NCBI GenBank assembly: GCA_012976225.1
Contig: JAAVVG010000013.1
Location: forward strand, 248,001 to 312,000
Reading direction: 5' to 3'
Origin: Golubevia sp. BC0850
Lineage: Eukaryota > Basidiomycota > Exobasidiomycetes > Golubeviales > Golubeviaceae
Length of the DNA: 64,000 nucleotides
The notes beneath the pieces were generated by a model. The model did not search any database. It saw only the letters and a list, made by a program, of their open reading frames with translations, and had not been told where the DNA came from. Shown one piece after another: positions 44,427 through 56,200 of the stretch. The translations under genes were made by a program, and so were the position numbers. The first letter of the stretch is position 1. Every line of letters starts with the position of its first letter.

Positions 44427-44622
44427 CTTTGATAGGAATTGCGATTAGGATTGAGAATAAAATTGTATTCAATGTCAAAGGATGGAAAAATCAACTTCCT
44501 TCCAAAAATTTCAATCAAGCCAAATCCAGTCTAGACCGAGAATACGCGTCACTTTGACTTCTCTTCTTCAAAGTCATCTTCGCACTGATTCCAATATAAA
44601 CGTCCACTACGATTAAAGTATT
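44427..44622. promoter_or_regulatory. Shared divergent promoter of SPB1 and PRT1
   Basis: Only 196 bp part the two start codons, so the promoters must overlap. One gene builds the 60S subunit and the other starts translation, so shared growth control is plausible. No named factor site is certain. Confidence 0.5.
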
Positions 44623-47600
44623 ATGGCGTCCACTTCTAATTTAGATTTTGACGATTCTGAAATCGATTTCACTGACATCGAAGCAAAGTTAGTTCAAACA
44701 TTTGATTTCACAACTTCATCCACTCAACCCAACCTCCTCTGCTACTTCTTCTCATCCCTTCTCATCACTTCTTCTAACTCGTCCATCTCCTTCTTCTTCT
44801 TCTTCCCCCTTCTCTTTTTCTCAGATATGCAGTACGATATGATCAAGGATTAGACGACGTCCTAGTCATCGACAACGTTCCAACCATCAAACAAGATCGT
44901 GAACAGAGACTCTTCCAAACCATTCAGAAAAGGTTCAGAGAGCACGCTGGCGTGGAAATCCCAATCGACGGTTTCCACATCCCTTATGATGCTGATGGCA
45001 ATTCAAAAGGGTGAGTAACGGTGATGGTGGAGTAGAGGCAAGTTGGTGGTGAGGATGAAGATGGAACAAGACAGGAGGCAGCATCTTCGAAAAGCAGGAA
45101 GAAATGGAATCAGTGCATTTTGAACTGTCAATCTTCAATGACTTCCACCTCTTATCCTACTGGTTCAATCCCATCAACCACCTAGTCAAGTTTCATCTCA
45201 CTGACTCCCCAATTTTCCCTCCTCTGACCCACGCAGCTACATCTTCGTAGAGCTAACCGACCCAAACGCAGCCAACACTGCTCTACGATTGATGGATGGT
45301 CACGCTTTCGACAAGAAGCATCGTTTCTCTATCAACAGATTCACTGACATCGAGAAGCTCACCAACTTGAGCGAGGAGTACGTCGAACCTGGAGAGACGC
45401 CTTACGAGGAGAAAGTGAGTCAAGAAGAAGAAAGAAGCAAGGAGCGCTCGTCGAAATGGATCGAAGGGCGGAGCGGGATTTTGATAAGTTGAAGGCAATT
45501 GGTTGAAAGAATACGTGAACTCTAAAGGTGGAACGCAGATGAGAGCCAGGCGCAGGCTTTCTGCTTTCTTCTCTTTCTGGTGCGAGTCGTAAGGAGGATA
45601 AGCAATTGACTGGACATCACCAAAAACTGGACCGATATCAGATTCAATGTGAAAACTGTTGAAGAAACAAACTTGAGCTTCACAACGAGCTTCACAACCT
45701 TTCACTTTCTTCCTTCCCACCTTCTAACTCATCTTTCTTCTCGTCGCCTCTCTCCGTCTCTTAGGAACATCTTCGTTCTTGGTTAACTGATCCATCAGGT
45801 CGTGATCAGCTAGTTCTTTGCAGAGGAGACGACGTTCAAATCGCCTTCCACAACCGAGTAGGACCCCTAGAAATCGCCTCCGATCCCTCAGGAAATAAGA
45901 TCTCTCGTAACAGATGGACAGATTCCTACGTCCAGTGGTCACCTCTAGGAACTTATTTGGCAACTTTGCATCAGAAGGGAGTCGCTCTATGGGGAGGAGA
46001 TTCATGGAAATGTCTAAATCGTCTAGCCCATCAAGGAGCTAGAGTTATCGATTTCAGTCCTTGCGAAAAGTTCATGGTCACTTGGAGTTCGGAACCTATT
46101 ACAGTTGGAGATTCAGAAATGACTGGACCAAGAAGTTTTACAGCTGATGATGAAGGAAACCGAGTTGCGGTTTGGGACGTCAAGACTGGTCATCTTCTCA
46201 GAACTTTTCCTCTAGAAGAGGAATCTAAAGACAAGAAGGAAGGAGGTTTCGTTTGGCCATTCTTGAAATTCTCCCCAGATGACAAGTACTGTGCTAGAAT
46301 CATTAGTGGAAAAGCTATCTCGATTTATGAATTACCGAGTATGGAAATGTTGGAGAAGAAAAGTGTCAAAATCGATGGAGTAGTAGATTTCGAATGGGTT
46401 CCTATCAGCGAAAGTGAAAGTGAATTTATTGAACTTGAAGAGAAAGCCAACAAAGGAGAAAAGTTGTCGGAATTGGAAGATAAGATGTTGAAGAAAGGAT
46501 TGAAGAAGAAGAGAGAGAACAACTTGGTCTATTGGGTTCCGGAGATTGACAATCAACCTGCCAGAGTCACTGTCATGAATGTTCCTACTAGAAGTGTATT
46601 GAGAAGTAAGAACTTGTTCAATGTGTCTGATGTGAGTGTTACTGAGAGGTGGCGCTTCTTGGAGGGATGGATGGAAGGGAGGGTGAAGAAAAGTTTTCCT
46701 CTGAGAAAGCAGCGTCCTGATTCCTTCTTGCGTCTTTCTTCTCTTGTCTTTCCATCAGTGCAAAATTCATCCTCACCCTCAAGGAGACTTCGTTTGCGTC
46801 AAAGTCGACAGACACACCAAGACTAAGAAATCCGTTTTCAGTAATCTGGAACTTTTCAGAATGAGAGAGAAAGACTGTCCGGTCGAAGTCATCGAGTTGA
46901 AAGGTGAGTTGATGCACGCATCTTGAAGTAGCGAAAGTTCAGATTGGTTAAGGGAGGGAAGCAAGGGAGCAAAAGTTGTCGGTTCCTCGCAGTCGAGAAG
47001 GAAGGGAGGGGACTTCTAGGATGCCTGGCGTTTTGAAAGAGTGAGGTCGGGCTCAAAACGTCAAGGTCAAAGTAAAGAATTCAAAATCGCCTCGAAACAA
47101 GAGAGGATACGAGATGAAGAGTCGAGAGAAAATCGAGAGAATTGAAACGAAAGATGACAAATTCCAATCAAACTCGAGCGACGCACTATGAGATCTACCA
47201 TCTCCGCGTTCAGCAAAGACACGAGCCTTTGTCATAGTTACCCTGACATTTTCAAGAACGATAAAAGAGAAAAAAGGAGGTGTTGGAAGGGGTCGCAGGC
47301 GAGAAGTCGAGAGCTCACCTTACTTCGCGCTCAAAGCTCCCAAGACTGACCTGTTCTTTCCCAACTTCTTCCTCCCAACTCACCGTTCTTTCGAACGACG
47401 ATCAGACCCAGTCACCGCCTTCGCCTGGGAACCTCTAGGATCTCATTTCGCCCTGATCTCTTCAAACGATCCATCCCTCGGAACTCCAGCTCCAGGAATC
47501 ACTATCAAGACTCAACTTTCATTCTATGAATTGGATCCAAAGAAAGGAGACTTCAGATTATTGAAGACTCTAGACAACAAGACCTGCAACACGATCTTCT

Positions 47601-48386
47601 GGTCGCCAAAAGGAAGGCATCTAGTTGCTGCCACTCTCGGAAGCTCTCAAAGATTCGATCTAGAATTCTTTGATGTCGATTTCGGTCTCGAAGTCAGACA
47701 AGGAGCTATTAGCAATGATGCTAAGGAAGAAGTCAGATTGATTGGTAGCGGCGAACATTATGGGATCACTGATTTGGAATGGGATCCTAGCGGAAGGTAT
47801 TTGGTTACTAACGCGAGTGTTTGGAGACATTCTGTAAGTCGACTCTCTACATCGTTGCTGCTTTTCTGAAAGCATGACGAAGAAATGTTTGATTCGACTA
47901 GATGGAGCCCTCTCGCTAACGACTGACTTTCTTGCTCTTTCCTTCCTTTTCCTTCCCCTATGTCTCTTCTTTGATTGATAGCTCGAAAATGGGTACGCCA
48001 TCTGGGATTTCAAAGGAGCTGAACTCCAGAAGCACGTCATCGAGAGGTTCAAGCAAATTCTCTGGAGACCAAGGCCTCGAACTCTACTCTCGAAGGATGC
48101 TCAGAGACTCGTCCGCCGGAATCTGCGTGAGATGGGTAAAGTCTTCGAAGAGATCGATCAAGCTGAAGAATCTTCTCAAGCTTTGGCTCACAAGGAACAA
48201 TACCAGAGAGCTCTCGAAGAATGGAGAGCCTGGAGAAAGAGAAACGTCGAGAAACTTCAGAGACTCAGAGAAGAACTGGGCAAGGAAGAAGTCAAGACCA
48301 CCCCAGCTGAGAAAGAAGCCACTGAACAAGTTCAGGAATGGATTGAAGAGGTTTTGGAAGAAGTCGAAGAGGAAATCATTGATTAA
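44623..48386 (+). CDS. PRT1: Translation initiation factor eIF3 subunit b (Prt1)
   Basis: Seven exons (44623-44687, 44825-45010, 45237-45414, 45765-46631, 46759-46903, 47406-47833, 47982-48386) join in phase to 757 aa. It starts with the acidic SEIDFTDIEAKYAVRY, followed by an RRM (LDDVLVIDNVP, then GYIFVELTDPNAANTALRLM). The WD40-like propeller includes YVQWSPLGTYLATLHQKGVA, RVIDFSPCEKFMVTWSS, NRVAVWDVKTGHLLRTF, VTAFAWEPLGSHFALISSND, CNTIFWSPKGRHLVAATLGS and GITDLEWDPSGRYLVTNAS. The C-terminal helix (LQKHVIERFKQILWRPRPRT) binds other eIF3 subunits. eIF3b is a core scaffold of the 43S complex. Introns 3 (350 nt) and 5 (502 nt) are long; intron 5 carries a snoRNA. Confidence 0.96.
47142..47256 (+). 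ncRNA. Intronic C/D box snoRNA, snR63-like, copy 2
   Basis: Inside PRT1 intron 5. TTGAAA (47142-47147) and TTTCAA (47250-47255) can close a terminal stem. Box D is CTGA at 47243-47246, with GTCATAGTTAC at 47231-47241 before it, complementary to 25S GTAACTATGAC exactly as in copy 1. A weak box C, ATGACAA, is at 47154-47160. Blocks CTCGAGCGACGC (47173-47184) and CAGCAAAGACACGAGC (47211-47226) match copy 1 with one difference, while the stretch between them differs but can still form a small hairpin in each copy. Confidence 0.78.
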
Positions 48387-49693
48387 TCAGATCTTCAAAG
48401 TTTCAAAAAAATCATCTCCCTCTATTCCTCGTTTCACGAACTCCTCTTCTTCCTATTCTACCTACTCAAGCTGTCCTGTCTCCTATTCATTTTTCTTAAA
48501 TCAAAACACTAGGATGATATCAATCATCGCTTGACCTCTATCCTCATCTTTCGGCTTGATCGCTTTTAAATCGTGTTCCTTGCCATTTCGATTCTCGATA
48601 GTCAGTATCGAGGTCTTGGAGTTTGAGCTCAACTATTTTCGTTGCTATCGCATTAGATCCAAGGCTTACGACCTGGTTTGAGCAGTCGAACTCTCTAACT
48701 TCAAAACTACAAAGCGCCGAGTCCGTCTTCTGAAATGCTGGGAATTGGCTTCGAAAGGAAGGGTGGGGTTAAGACTCGGGCGATCATTCAAAAGCGTGTC
48801 GGATGATCGATTTTCAGGGTTAAAATCAGGGGTGAAAAGGGAGAGCAATGATCGTCTTTCATGCTGGTCTCACCTCAAAAACCATGCGTCTTCCCTTCGT
48901 CCGATTTTTGCTTCTCTCTTAGTCTGGCCTCCAAAAAATGGAGAAAGGTATAAGAGCCATGTCAGGCCATTGGAAGGAACCTTGACTTTCAGAGATTCAT
49001 AAATCGAGTGGGAAAGCCTTCAAGAGAATTGACGAATCCAGTCAGCTACAATCACTCCCTTTTCGAAATCTTTGAACGTTGTCCGTCTCTCTTTAAAGGT
49101 CAAAATTGACTCTGTAAGAGTAGCTGAGCTAGGAAAAAGTAGAGAGAAGTTGTGGAAGAAGTTGACATGAAAGACCTGGAATGTTTCTTCTTTCACTCGA
49201 TTCTCTCAGGAGATGCACACTCTTCATTTTGCTTGCCCAACCAACTAGTTTCAGAAACTATCTCTAGCGAAACTCAAGAATTCTCATTCAATTCTTCAAG
49301 AGGCTTGAATAGAACAGATTGTATGTTCTGCGTCCGTGTTCCGTCTCAGCCTCAATCTCTACCTTCACGCTCCTTCATTAAGCAGCTCCCTGAAACTCCT
49401 CCAGAATCGACATTTGATAAACTAAATGCTTAGGGAAAAATTGGTTCCTACGACACTTCCGAATCTGAACTAGGGAAGGTGTAGGTGAGGCGATTGTTCT
49501 TTGGCTTGTTTCCTCACCTCACCTCACCACTCTTCTTTCTTCCTGTCATTTCACTAACACCATTTGATTCGGAAAAGTCTCGATATACTTCAAAGAACAA
49601 CAACAAGCCATCATAATATCAGTCGCTAGTCTTTGAGCCTCTCTTTGCTACGCCTCTTCAAGCAACCTCCTTTAGTCTTCCACTCAAAGCACC
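48387..49693. other. Spacer downstream of PRT1, no gene seen
   Basis: About 1.3 kb. Frames at 48745-49002 and 49152-49433 are short and lack conserved motifs or good splice partners. The first 150 bp are the likely PRT1 3' UTR. A small unannotated gene cannot be excluded. Confidence 0.4.
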
Positions 49694-50158
49694 ATGACAA
49701 ACACCTGGCTTTTAAACAGCTCGTCTGCTTCAAAAGCGGTAGAGATCAACGATGCAGAGAAACAAGATCTGGCGAAGATCCAGACTTCAAGCAGGGAGAT
49801 TCCTCAAGAGAACAACACCCGTCTCAACCCTTCACTTCTAACCCCGCCAGAGATTACCTGTCGCAAGCCTCTTATTTCACCTCCGAACGCGATTCAATCT
49901 CATCATCCTGTGGTACAGAGCTGGTCGAATCAAAGCTTGAGTCAAGGGACACCAGAAGGAAAGGGAACTGAAGTTGGAAAAGGGAGAAATGGAGAGGTTC
50001 AAGGGCCCGTTGCTGCTCTATCAGGCTTGAAGGGGAGGGAAGTTGGCGAAATGAGGACTAGAAAATATATCAGTACTGCTTCAGAAGGCGAGTCTCGGAA
50101 GAGAAGAGGCAAGGGGAGGACAAGGAGAGATCATGATGTGAGCTCAAGTGTTAGATAA
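49694..50158 (+). CDS. Unrecognised Ser-rich open frame, 154 aa
   Basis: ATG 49694 (MTNTWLLNSSSASKAVEIND) opens a frame to a stop at 50158. It is hydrophilic and ends in a basic cluster (SRKRRGKGRTRRDHD) that could be a nuclear signal. A good donor (GTGAGC) lies at 50138, so the true 3' end may differ. Splicing to the acceptor at 50386 would add about 24 residues and stop; no acceptor was found that joins it in frame to the next open frame. It may be the start of a broken larger gene. No family is recognised. Confidence 0.35.
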   Translation: MTNTWLLNSSSASKAVEINDAEKQDLAKIQTSSREIPQENNTRLNPSLLTPPEITCRKPLISPPNAIQSHHPVVQSWSNQSLSQGTPEGKGTEVGKGRNGEVQGPVAALSGLKGREVGEMRTRKYISTASEGESRKRRGKGRTRRDHDVSSSVR

Positions 50159-50384
50159 GAGAGATAGTTCGGTTAAGGTGGTATTTGTTTGAGGACCGGG
50201 TCCAGACTAGGACGAGAGTTCGACGCGTATCGCATGCATGGAAGAGAAGAAGTCGATACAAGAAGGTTGCCATCGTCTTGGGCAGCACGAGTGCTGGTCT
50301 CTTTAGAATCCTTTGAGATCTTTTGCTACATTCGACTAACTGCTTGATATCCTAAATCTTCTCTATCTTCTTCGTGTCTTTCAG

Positions 50385-51333
50385 AGTCGGATTTAGAGAG
50401 TGTGAATCAGGTTCAATCTCCGCAGACTATCGACTTCAACCCTCAGGATCAGGCTTGACCAGCTCTACGACAGATGGCTTGATCAATCGATCTCTATCAG
50501 ATGTGGATGAAACTAAATCCTCCTGGCAATCGTCTACCGTATCTGATGGAGGAACTCCAAGATCTGGTTCTACCTCTCCCAGCGATACCAACCTATCACC
50601 ACGCGAGAGAGAAGGAAAGGAGAGTCCTGTTACCTCCCCTAAGAACTCTGGAAAGGAATCTGTACCATGCACTCCAGGACCTAAGAGCTCTGGTGGAGGA
50701 AGCGGCTCTATTGGAGGACAGTCTACGGAAGAAGTTCAGGGTCGGAATGCTCCAGGAGTCTCTCACGAAGCAAGCCCTCGATCTAGTAACCACTGCCCTC
50801 TAAGTCCGGAGAGTCTTCGCATCATCATCGAAGGCACGACGCCTCCAAACTTTCAAGTGCTCTTCGACTTCACTCAGAAAACACTAGAGGAATACGAAAG
50901 CTCTGCAACTTCAGTTTCAACACTTTCCCCCGTTGACATGTCTATCATCAAGGAGGAGTTTTCTAAACAGATGATTCTCCAAGTTTGGCTCAAGCAGAAT
51001 TTTGATGAAGTTACATCAACTGTGTTGAGACGGGAGAACAATGAGAACCCAGATCAAGGATCCAGAGCTATCAAGACAGTTGAATGGTCGGTAAACAAGG
51101 AGAACAACATCAGTGCCGTTTTCGTCGAGCACTTAGAGTCAATGAAAGAGATAGATCAAGTGGAGGGGTTGAAGAATGTGACCAGAATCAATTCTTTCAT
51201 GGATTGGCTCTTGAAAGCATACATACTCAGAATGAGACAACTACTGGAAGGTTCTCCTTCAAATGGACCACTCAGCACCTCAGATAGATCTCGGTCTTCA
51301 AAAAAGCGAGTCTCTAACAAACGGTGGAACTAG
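50385..51333 (+). pseudogene. Gene fragment with unresolved start, Ser-rich then helical
   Basis: An open frame of about 315 residues begins at a good acceptor (TTTCAG ends at 50384) but has no upstream exon in matching phase and no early ATG. The first 150 residues are Ser/Gly/Pro-rich. The second half is helical: IKEEFSKQMILQVWLKQNFD, then KTVEWSVNKENN and INSFMDWLLKAYILRMRQLL, ending in a basic tail KKRVSNKRWN and TAA. Downstream in the same frame, after another stop, a coiled-coil piece continues. The locus looks decayed, or the gene is intron-rich in ways I cannot place. It may be the partner copy of the stretch at 16.4-17.7 kb. Confidence 0.35.
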
Positions 51334-51344
51334 TCAATCAATCC

Positions 51345-51823
51345 TTAAGCCAGTTCGGTTCGCCTCATCTACCTCTTGCTCCGACAATCTACGTTAGTGA
51401 AGATCCTCAACCACAATTCATCCAACCACCAACAGTCAATCACCACGGCTGTCAAGAGCGTCTTGAGGAGAAGAACGAAAAGTTGGAAGCAGAATACAAG
51501 CGCGCTCAACGGAAGGATCGAGAGACTCAACGACAAAGCAAACTCGGAGAAGAAAGAACTCCGGGAGAAAATCAAGGAGCTGAGCGCCCATCTAACTCAG
51601 GAGAAACTGGAAACGTTTAACAGGTTTACTGCTCTCCTCAACAGAAGAAGGTGGGAATCTCAATGCTGAAGCAGCTGGAGACATCACCCTCAGTGGAGAC
51701 ACAAGTGCAAGTTCTATAAACTCTCGCCCAGGAGGGGGTAGAGGCAGAAGTCAGTCAGATCCAGTTTCAAACGGCCAGAGGAAGCTAGGTTTAGGTATTA
51801 CGCTTTGCTATCAAGCTACGGAG
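51345..51823 (+). pseudogene. Coiled-coil remnant upstream of copy B
   Basis: Same frame as the preceding fragment, but parted from it by stops: KSVLRRRTKSWKQNTSALNG and RIERLNDKANSEKKELREKI read as a clear heptad coil to about 51630. The coding character then moves to the next frame (NLNAEAAGDITLSGDTSASS, GGGRGRSQSDPVSNGQRKLG) and runs straight into the ATG of copy B. No intron large enough explains the change. This suggests a formerly longer protein, now with frame damage, or a sequencing error. Confidence 0.35.
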
Positions 51824-52692
51824 ATGGAAACCAACATCAACAATGCTGTGCTTCTAGGAACAGAGTTAGCCTGGGTCAAACCAGTGCACACCTTGGATCA
51901 CGAACCAGTGCAAGAAGTAGAGATCGAAGACAAGAAACTTGCCAAAGAAGCAGCCTTGCTCAGCAGCGGTTGGAATCCGTTGACCAAAACCATCTTCTAC
52001 TTCATGACCTTCGTCTTATCGGTGATGGTGGTCTCGTTCCTTCCTGCTCTCTGGATTCACTGGAGGAATCCCTCTCTCGAAATCCTTGCGGCAACTCAAG
52101 CGCCTGAGATAGACTCATCATCAACTTCAGCTTTCGAGCCCGAAAAGGACTTCCTGATTGGTAGCGGGACCTCCGCTTTAGCTTCCAAATCGTTCATCTA
52201 TTCTAGAAGATGTGGAACGACAGCTTTTATTGGAACAACTATCATGGTGGAGAGCAGGACCTCGACGATCGGAGACCTGAGAGCTTCTACCTCTCCGGGT
52301 GCTAATTCTCAAGGAACGGACCGTCAAAACCCATCAGTTCGAGGATTTGATGGTCGAGACAACATGGAAGATATAAGTCCATCCGAGGATAGATTCAGCT
52401 CCGTTTCTCAAGACATTGATCCAACAGTCTACCTTCTGCTCCAGATCTTAGCCCACCTCTCGACCTTTCTCATCTTCGCGGTTGGGCTATGTATCTATTA
52501 CGGCATCTTCTGCCTCTACTATAAATACCTAGGAATACTTTGGTACGAAGATGATGGGTCTCAAGCGCTTGCTCCGGTTCAAGAAGAACCAATGGTTCAG
52601 GGTGAGTGCGAGAAATTGGGAGCTATGATTCACCTTTGAAAGCTAACCTGTCGCTATCACCTTTTCATCCTTCATTCTCAGCTATTGACTAA
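51824..52692 (+). CDS. Two-TM membrane protein, copy B
   Basis: ATG 51824 to 52601, intron 52602-52681, and a tiny last exon 52682-52692 that adds AID and the stop, giving about 262 aa. Membrane segments are FYFMTFVLSVMVVSFLPALW near the start and ILAHLSTFLIFAVGLCIYYG near the end, so both tails face the same side. Before the second segment is PSVRGFDGRDNMED, nearly the same as SVRGFDGDDLTED in copy A at 19.67 kb. The end, KYLGILWYEDDGS, recalls MLGYTLMFEDDFS in copy A. Copy B lacks the long coiled-coil of copy A inside its present open frame, but a coiled-coil remnant stands just upstream. No known family is recognised and the function is unknown. Confidence 0.55.
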
Positions 52693-53290
52693 TGTTGAGC
52701 TATCCCTAACTCCAAATGTATTCAACATAATCAGAAGCCCCGTTAAAATTGAGAAGTCTCAAAGCCTCAAGGCCTCAACTGATCTCTACGAGCCTACAAC
52801 ATCTTCAATTGTAGCTTCAAGGCTCAAGCATTTCAATCATCCAGTCACTCCCCATTTTATCGTCTTTGTTTTATTCCATTCAAGAAAAACCACTCAGCTC
52901 TACCCTCAGGAAACAATCTCACCCTCAGCTCCACTGCCCTTGCCCCCTTCAACGCCTTCTCTTCTAGTCTCTCTCTTCACAGTTGCAACTTTGTTTTCGT
53001 CCTTCCATCTCGATTCAGTTCCACCTTCCGCTTCCAACTGGTACTATCTTCCATCTCGTCAAACTTTGTTCTCTAGACACTTTTCGTTCTCTTCCAATTC
53101 CTTCTCACCTTCTTTGAAGTAGCAGGTCTTGAGATCTCCTTGAAGACTGTGACTCTTCGTTTTGAGGCCTCTCTTCGTTGCTTGTTGGAAGAGAAGAGAG
53201 AAGACTGAAGGATCCCTTTCGCCTCAGCTTCGCTTCCCAACTTCAATCAACGATTTCGCCATTCTTCCTTGTCAATACTTATAGATCAGT
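52693..53290. other. Spacer between copy B and the helicase gene
   Basis: About 600 bp, strongly pyrimidine-rich. A frame to 53122 lies past the copy B stop and has a composition that reflects the CT-rich DNA rather than a protein. It likely holds the copy B 3' UTR and the helicase promoter. Confidence 0.45.
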
Positions 53291-56200
53291 ATGGCAAAGA
53301 AAAAGAAGCCAACCCTGAAATCGAATCCCAATCGAGGATTTGCAACAACCTCTCAAGCTAAGAAAGTAGATGTAGATTCACTTCCATCATCTTCTTTACC
53401 AACTCCTGGAACTTCAACTCCAAGATCAACTCCTGAAGGAAACCCAGATTCGAATGAAACTGCAGATCAGATCATTAAGGCTATGAATCGAGCTGGAAGC
53501 GAGAACAGGGATCACAGAAGGAATCCAGAGACTTTCGATCCAAAGAAAGTCAGAGAACAGGAGTTACAGAACTTGGCGGAGAAACTGGGAGAGAAGGTCG
53601 AGAAGGAAGTCAGCAGAGTCTATAAGGTGAGTTAAAAATATTAGAATTGTTGATATGGGAGGTTTGCTGGGTGAAAACGAAGAGGATTGTCTTTGAGCTC
53701 AGCTCAGGAAGAGGCCATCCTCCAATCTGAACCTCTCTCGATATTCACTCTCTCCGACAGACGATCGAGTTCGATCGGAGACTATCTAAGTCACTTCCCG
53801 CTTTCATGATGGACGACAAGCAGCTGAGAGATGAAATCTTAGCTCTAGCAGCCTCCACCTCGACTTCCTCTAATCTATCAGCTCTGAATGGAACTGCTCC
53901 TTCTTCGACCAATGCTTCTGGAAAAGCCACTCCTCTGGAGGCAAATCCTACTTTAGATGCTTCAAGCTCAACTCCTTTGAGTGCAGTCTCCAAGACTCTT
54001 TCAGATCTCATCTCTTCCACAGCCTCTCTCTCAATCTCCACTTCTTCCTCTTCTACAAGTTCTGTCTCTCCTTTGAGCTCTTCAGCTGCAATCGCTTTCG
54101 CCGAAACTGAAGAGAAATTTCTTTTGAAAGCCCTCACAACTCATTTTTTACTGAGAAGGTTAGGCTACACGAGATCTCAAGCCGACGTCGGAATTATTGG
54201 AGCTGGATCTTTAGATTTAGAAGATTGCTTGTCGTATCTGACTTTGATCCTCAGCGAGGAAGAATTGGAAGAAGCAAGGAAATCAGCAGATAGAGGTGAA
54301 ATCAGAAGAGATCCACGAACGAAGAAAGCTGAAGAAGAGATCGAAGATGACGGAAAACAGAAGCAAATTCAAGAGGATCAAGAGTACGAAATGGACAGTG
54401 ATGACGAACCTGATGAAACTCAGCCGCCAAGTCATCCTGGATTCTCTTTCACTAGAACTACGGCTTCTAGAGCAGCCCTACAATCAAGAGAGGCTCAAAT
54501 ACAAGAAGCTCAAGAAGAAAGAGAGAAAGAAGAAGCCGAAGAGAAAGCAGCTTCCATTTCAGAATCAAGCCCTTCTCCTGAGATCATTCGCAATTCTTCA
54601 AACACAGTCAGAACTATTCTAGCTTCAATCTCAGAAACACTATCAACCTTGGATACCCTAGAAGAGCCAACTTCTTCATGGGCCATGGCAAGAGTAGCTC
54701 AAATTCAGATAGATCGATGCAACTCTCAAAGGTTTAAAACGCTGGGGAAGAGATTCGCTATGAAGGATTTAGATCATGTCTCAAGTCAAATGGGAAAAGT
54801 GAGAGAAGAGATTAGAAGTCTCCTAGCCGATTCCGAAAGACAGCCTAGCTTTGATAGAAGGAAAGGAGAGGAAGTGTTCCGAAGCGAACAATTAAAGAAG
54901 GACGACGAAGAATTTGAAAGGAGGAAATCAGAAGAAAAGAGAGAGAAAGAGAGGAGGGAAGCTATGGAGCCAAAGCTGTCTGAAGAGGAGAAGAAGAAGA
55001 AAGAAGAGGAAGCTTCGGATCTAGAGAAGAAACGATTAGAAGAGGAAGAAGAAAAGAAAAGAAAAGAGTCTTTAGATCCATATGGTCAATCAAACCATGA
55101 CCCAAAAAACGAAATCGATTTAGATCCGGAGATGAACGGAAACGACTCAGATTCAGATGGAGAACCTCTATTTGGTGACATGTTAGACGAAACTCCAACT
55201 GAAGTATCAGACATAGCTACTGGAATCATTGTTCAAGTCAAGACTTTGCCAGCTCAAGCTAAAGGAGGAGGAGGAGGGAAGACTGGCAGAACTCTGCTGA
55301 GTGACGCTTTGAAGAGAGTCGACCCTTACGCTCAGTCGAAGTTTGAACCCGTCAGTGGCGGAGGAAGAGTTCATAGATCAAGATTGACCTTACGATGGAG
55401 AGCTCCTGGTTCTAATTCTTCTCTATCGTCTTCTCCCGGGCAAAGGAAAGGCAGATTTGTCGACACTTATACACTGACTTCTTTAGGCTGTGTCAATCAG
55501 AATCAAGCCGACGATCTTTTAGCTATCGTGGCTTTAACCTGTATGGATAAGGACAAGCCGACTCATCGAGCTCTTGGTCCCGGATTTAGAGAATGGTATG
55601 AAGAAATCGATGACCTCAGGAAAGAAGAGAAGGATGGTAGAGCTAGAAGAAGGATCGAGAGGCTTTCTGAAGTCTTGAAGGATAGAATTGAAGAGGCTAG
55701 GGAAAAGAAGAACAAAGCAAAGAATTCTGCTTCAGCTTTGAATTTGAAAGGAGATGATCAAGCTGATGTTGGTACTCTTGCGAGAGGAAACACCAAAGAG
55801 TCTCCGGAACACGTCAAAGAGAGAATCAGAGAGACCTTCAAGGCGAAAGTGGAAGGGAAGAGCTATCAAGAAATGCTGGTAAGTGGTCTCATGGCCTGTA
55901 AAACGAACTCTCCCCTCTCTTACCTTCGGGCATTCGGGGGCAAACTTCTTTCTCTGCCTTTCTCTACCAATCTCTCCTCGCAGCCCCAGCGTCAATCTCT
56001 TCCGATCTTTGCCTATCGAGATCACATCCTTTCTGTTCTGGATTCCTCCCAGATTTTTGTTCTTTCTGGAGAAACAGGTAAGTTCAAAGCTGGACTTGTT
56101 CCCTCCATTCCTTGCGGACTGAGTCTGACGATTTCGTCTTCATCGCACCTTTCTAGGTTGTGGAAAGTCGACTCAAGTTCCAGCTTATCTTTTAGAACAC

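Noticed and set aside
45162-45172. GGTTCAATCCC in PRT1 intron 2, like a tRNA B box
   Set aside because: No A box at the right distance and no cloverleaf pairing.
45018-45225. Box-C-like GTGATGG and CTGA in PRT1 intron 2
   Set aside because: No terminal stem and no rRNA complement known to me before the CTGA.
52685-53122. A 145-codon frame past the end of copy B
   Set aside because: It starts from a non-ATG codon within the last exon, and its composition follows the CT-rich DNA.
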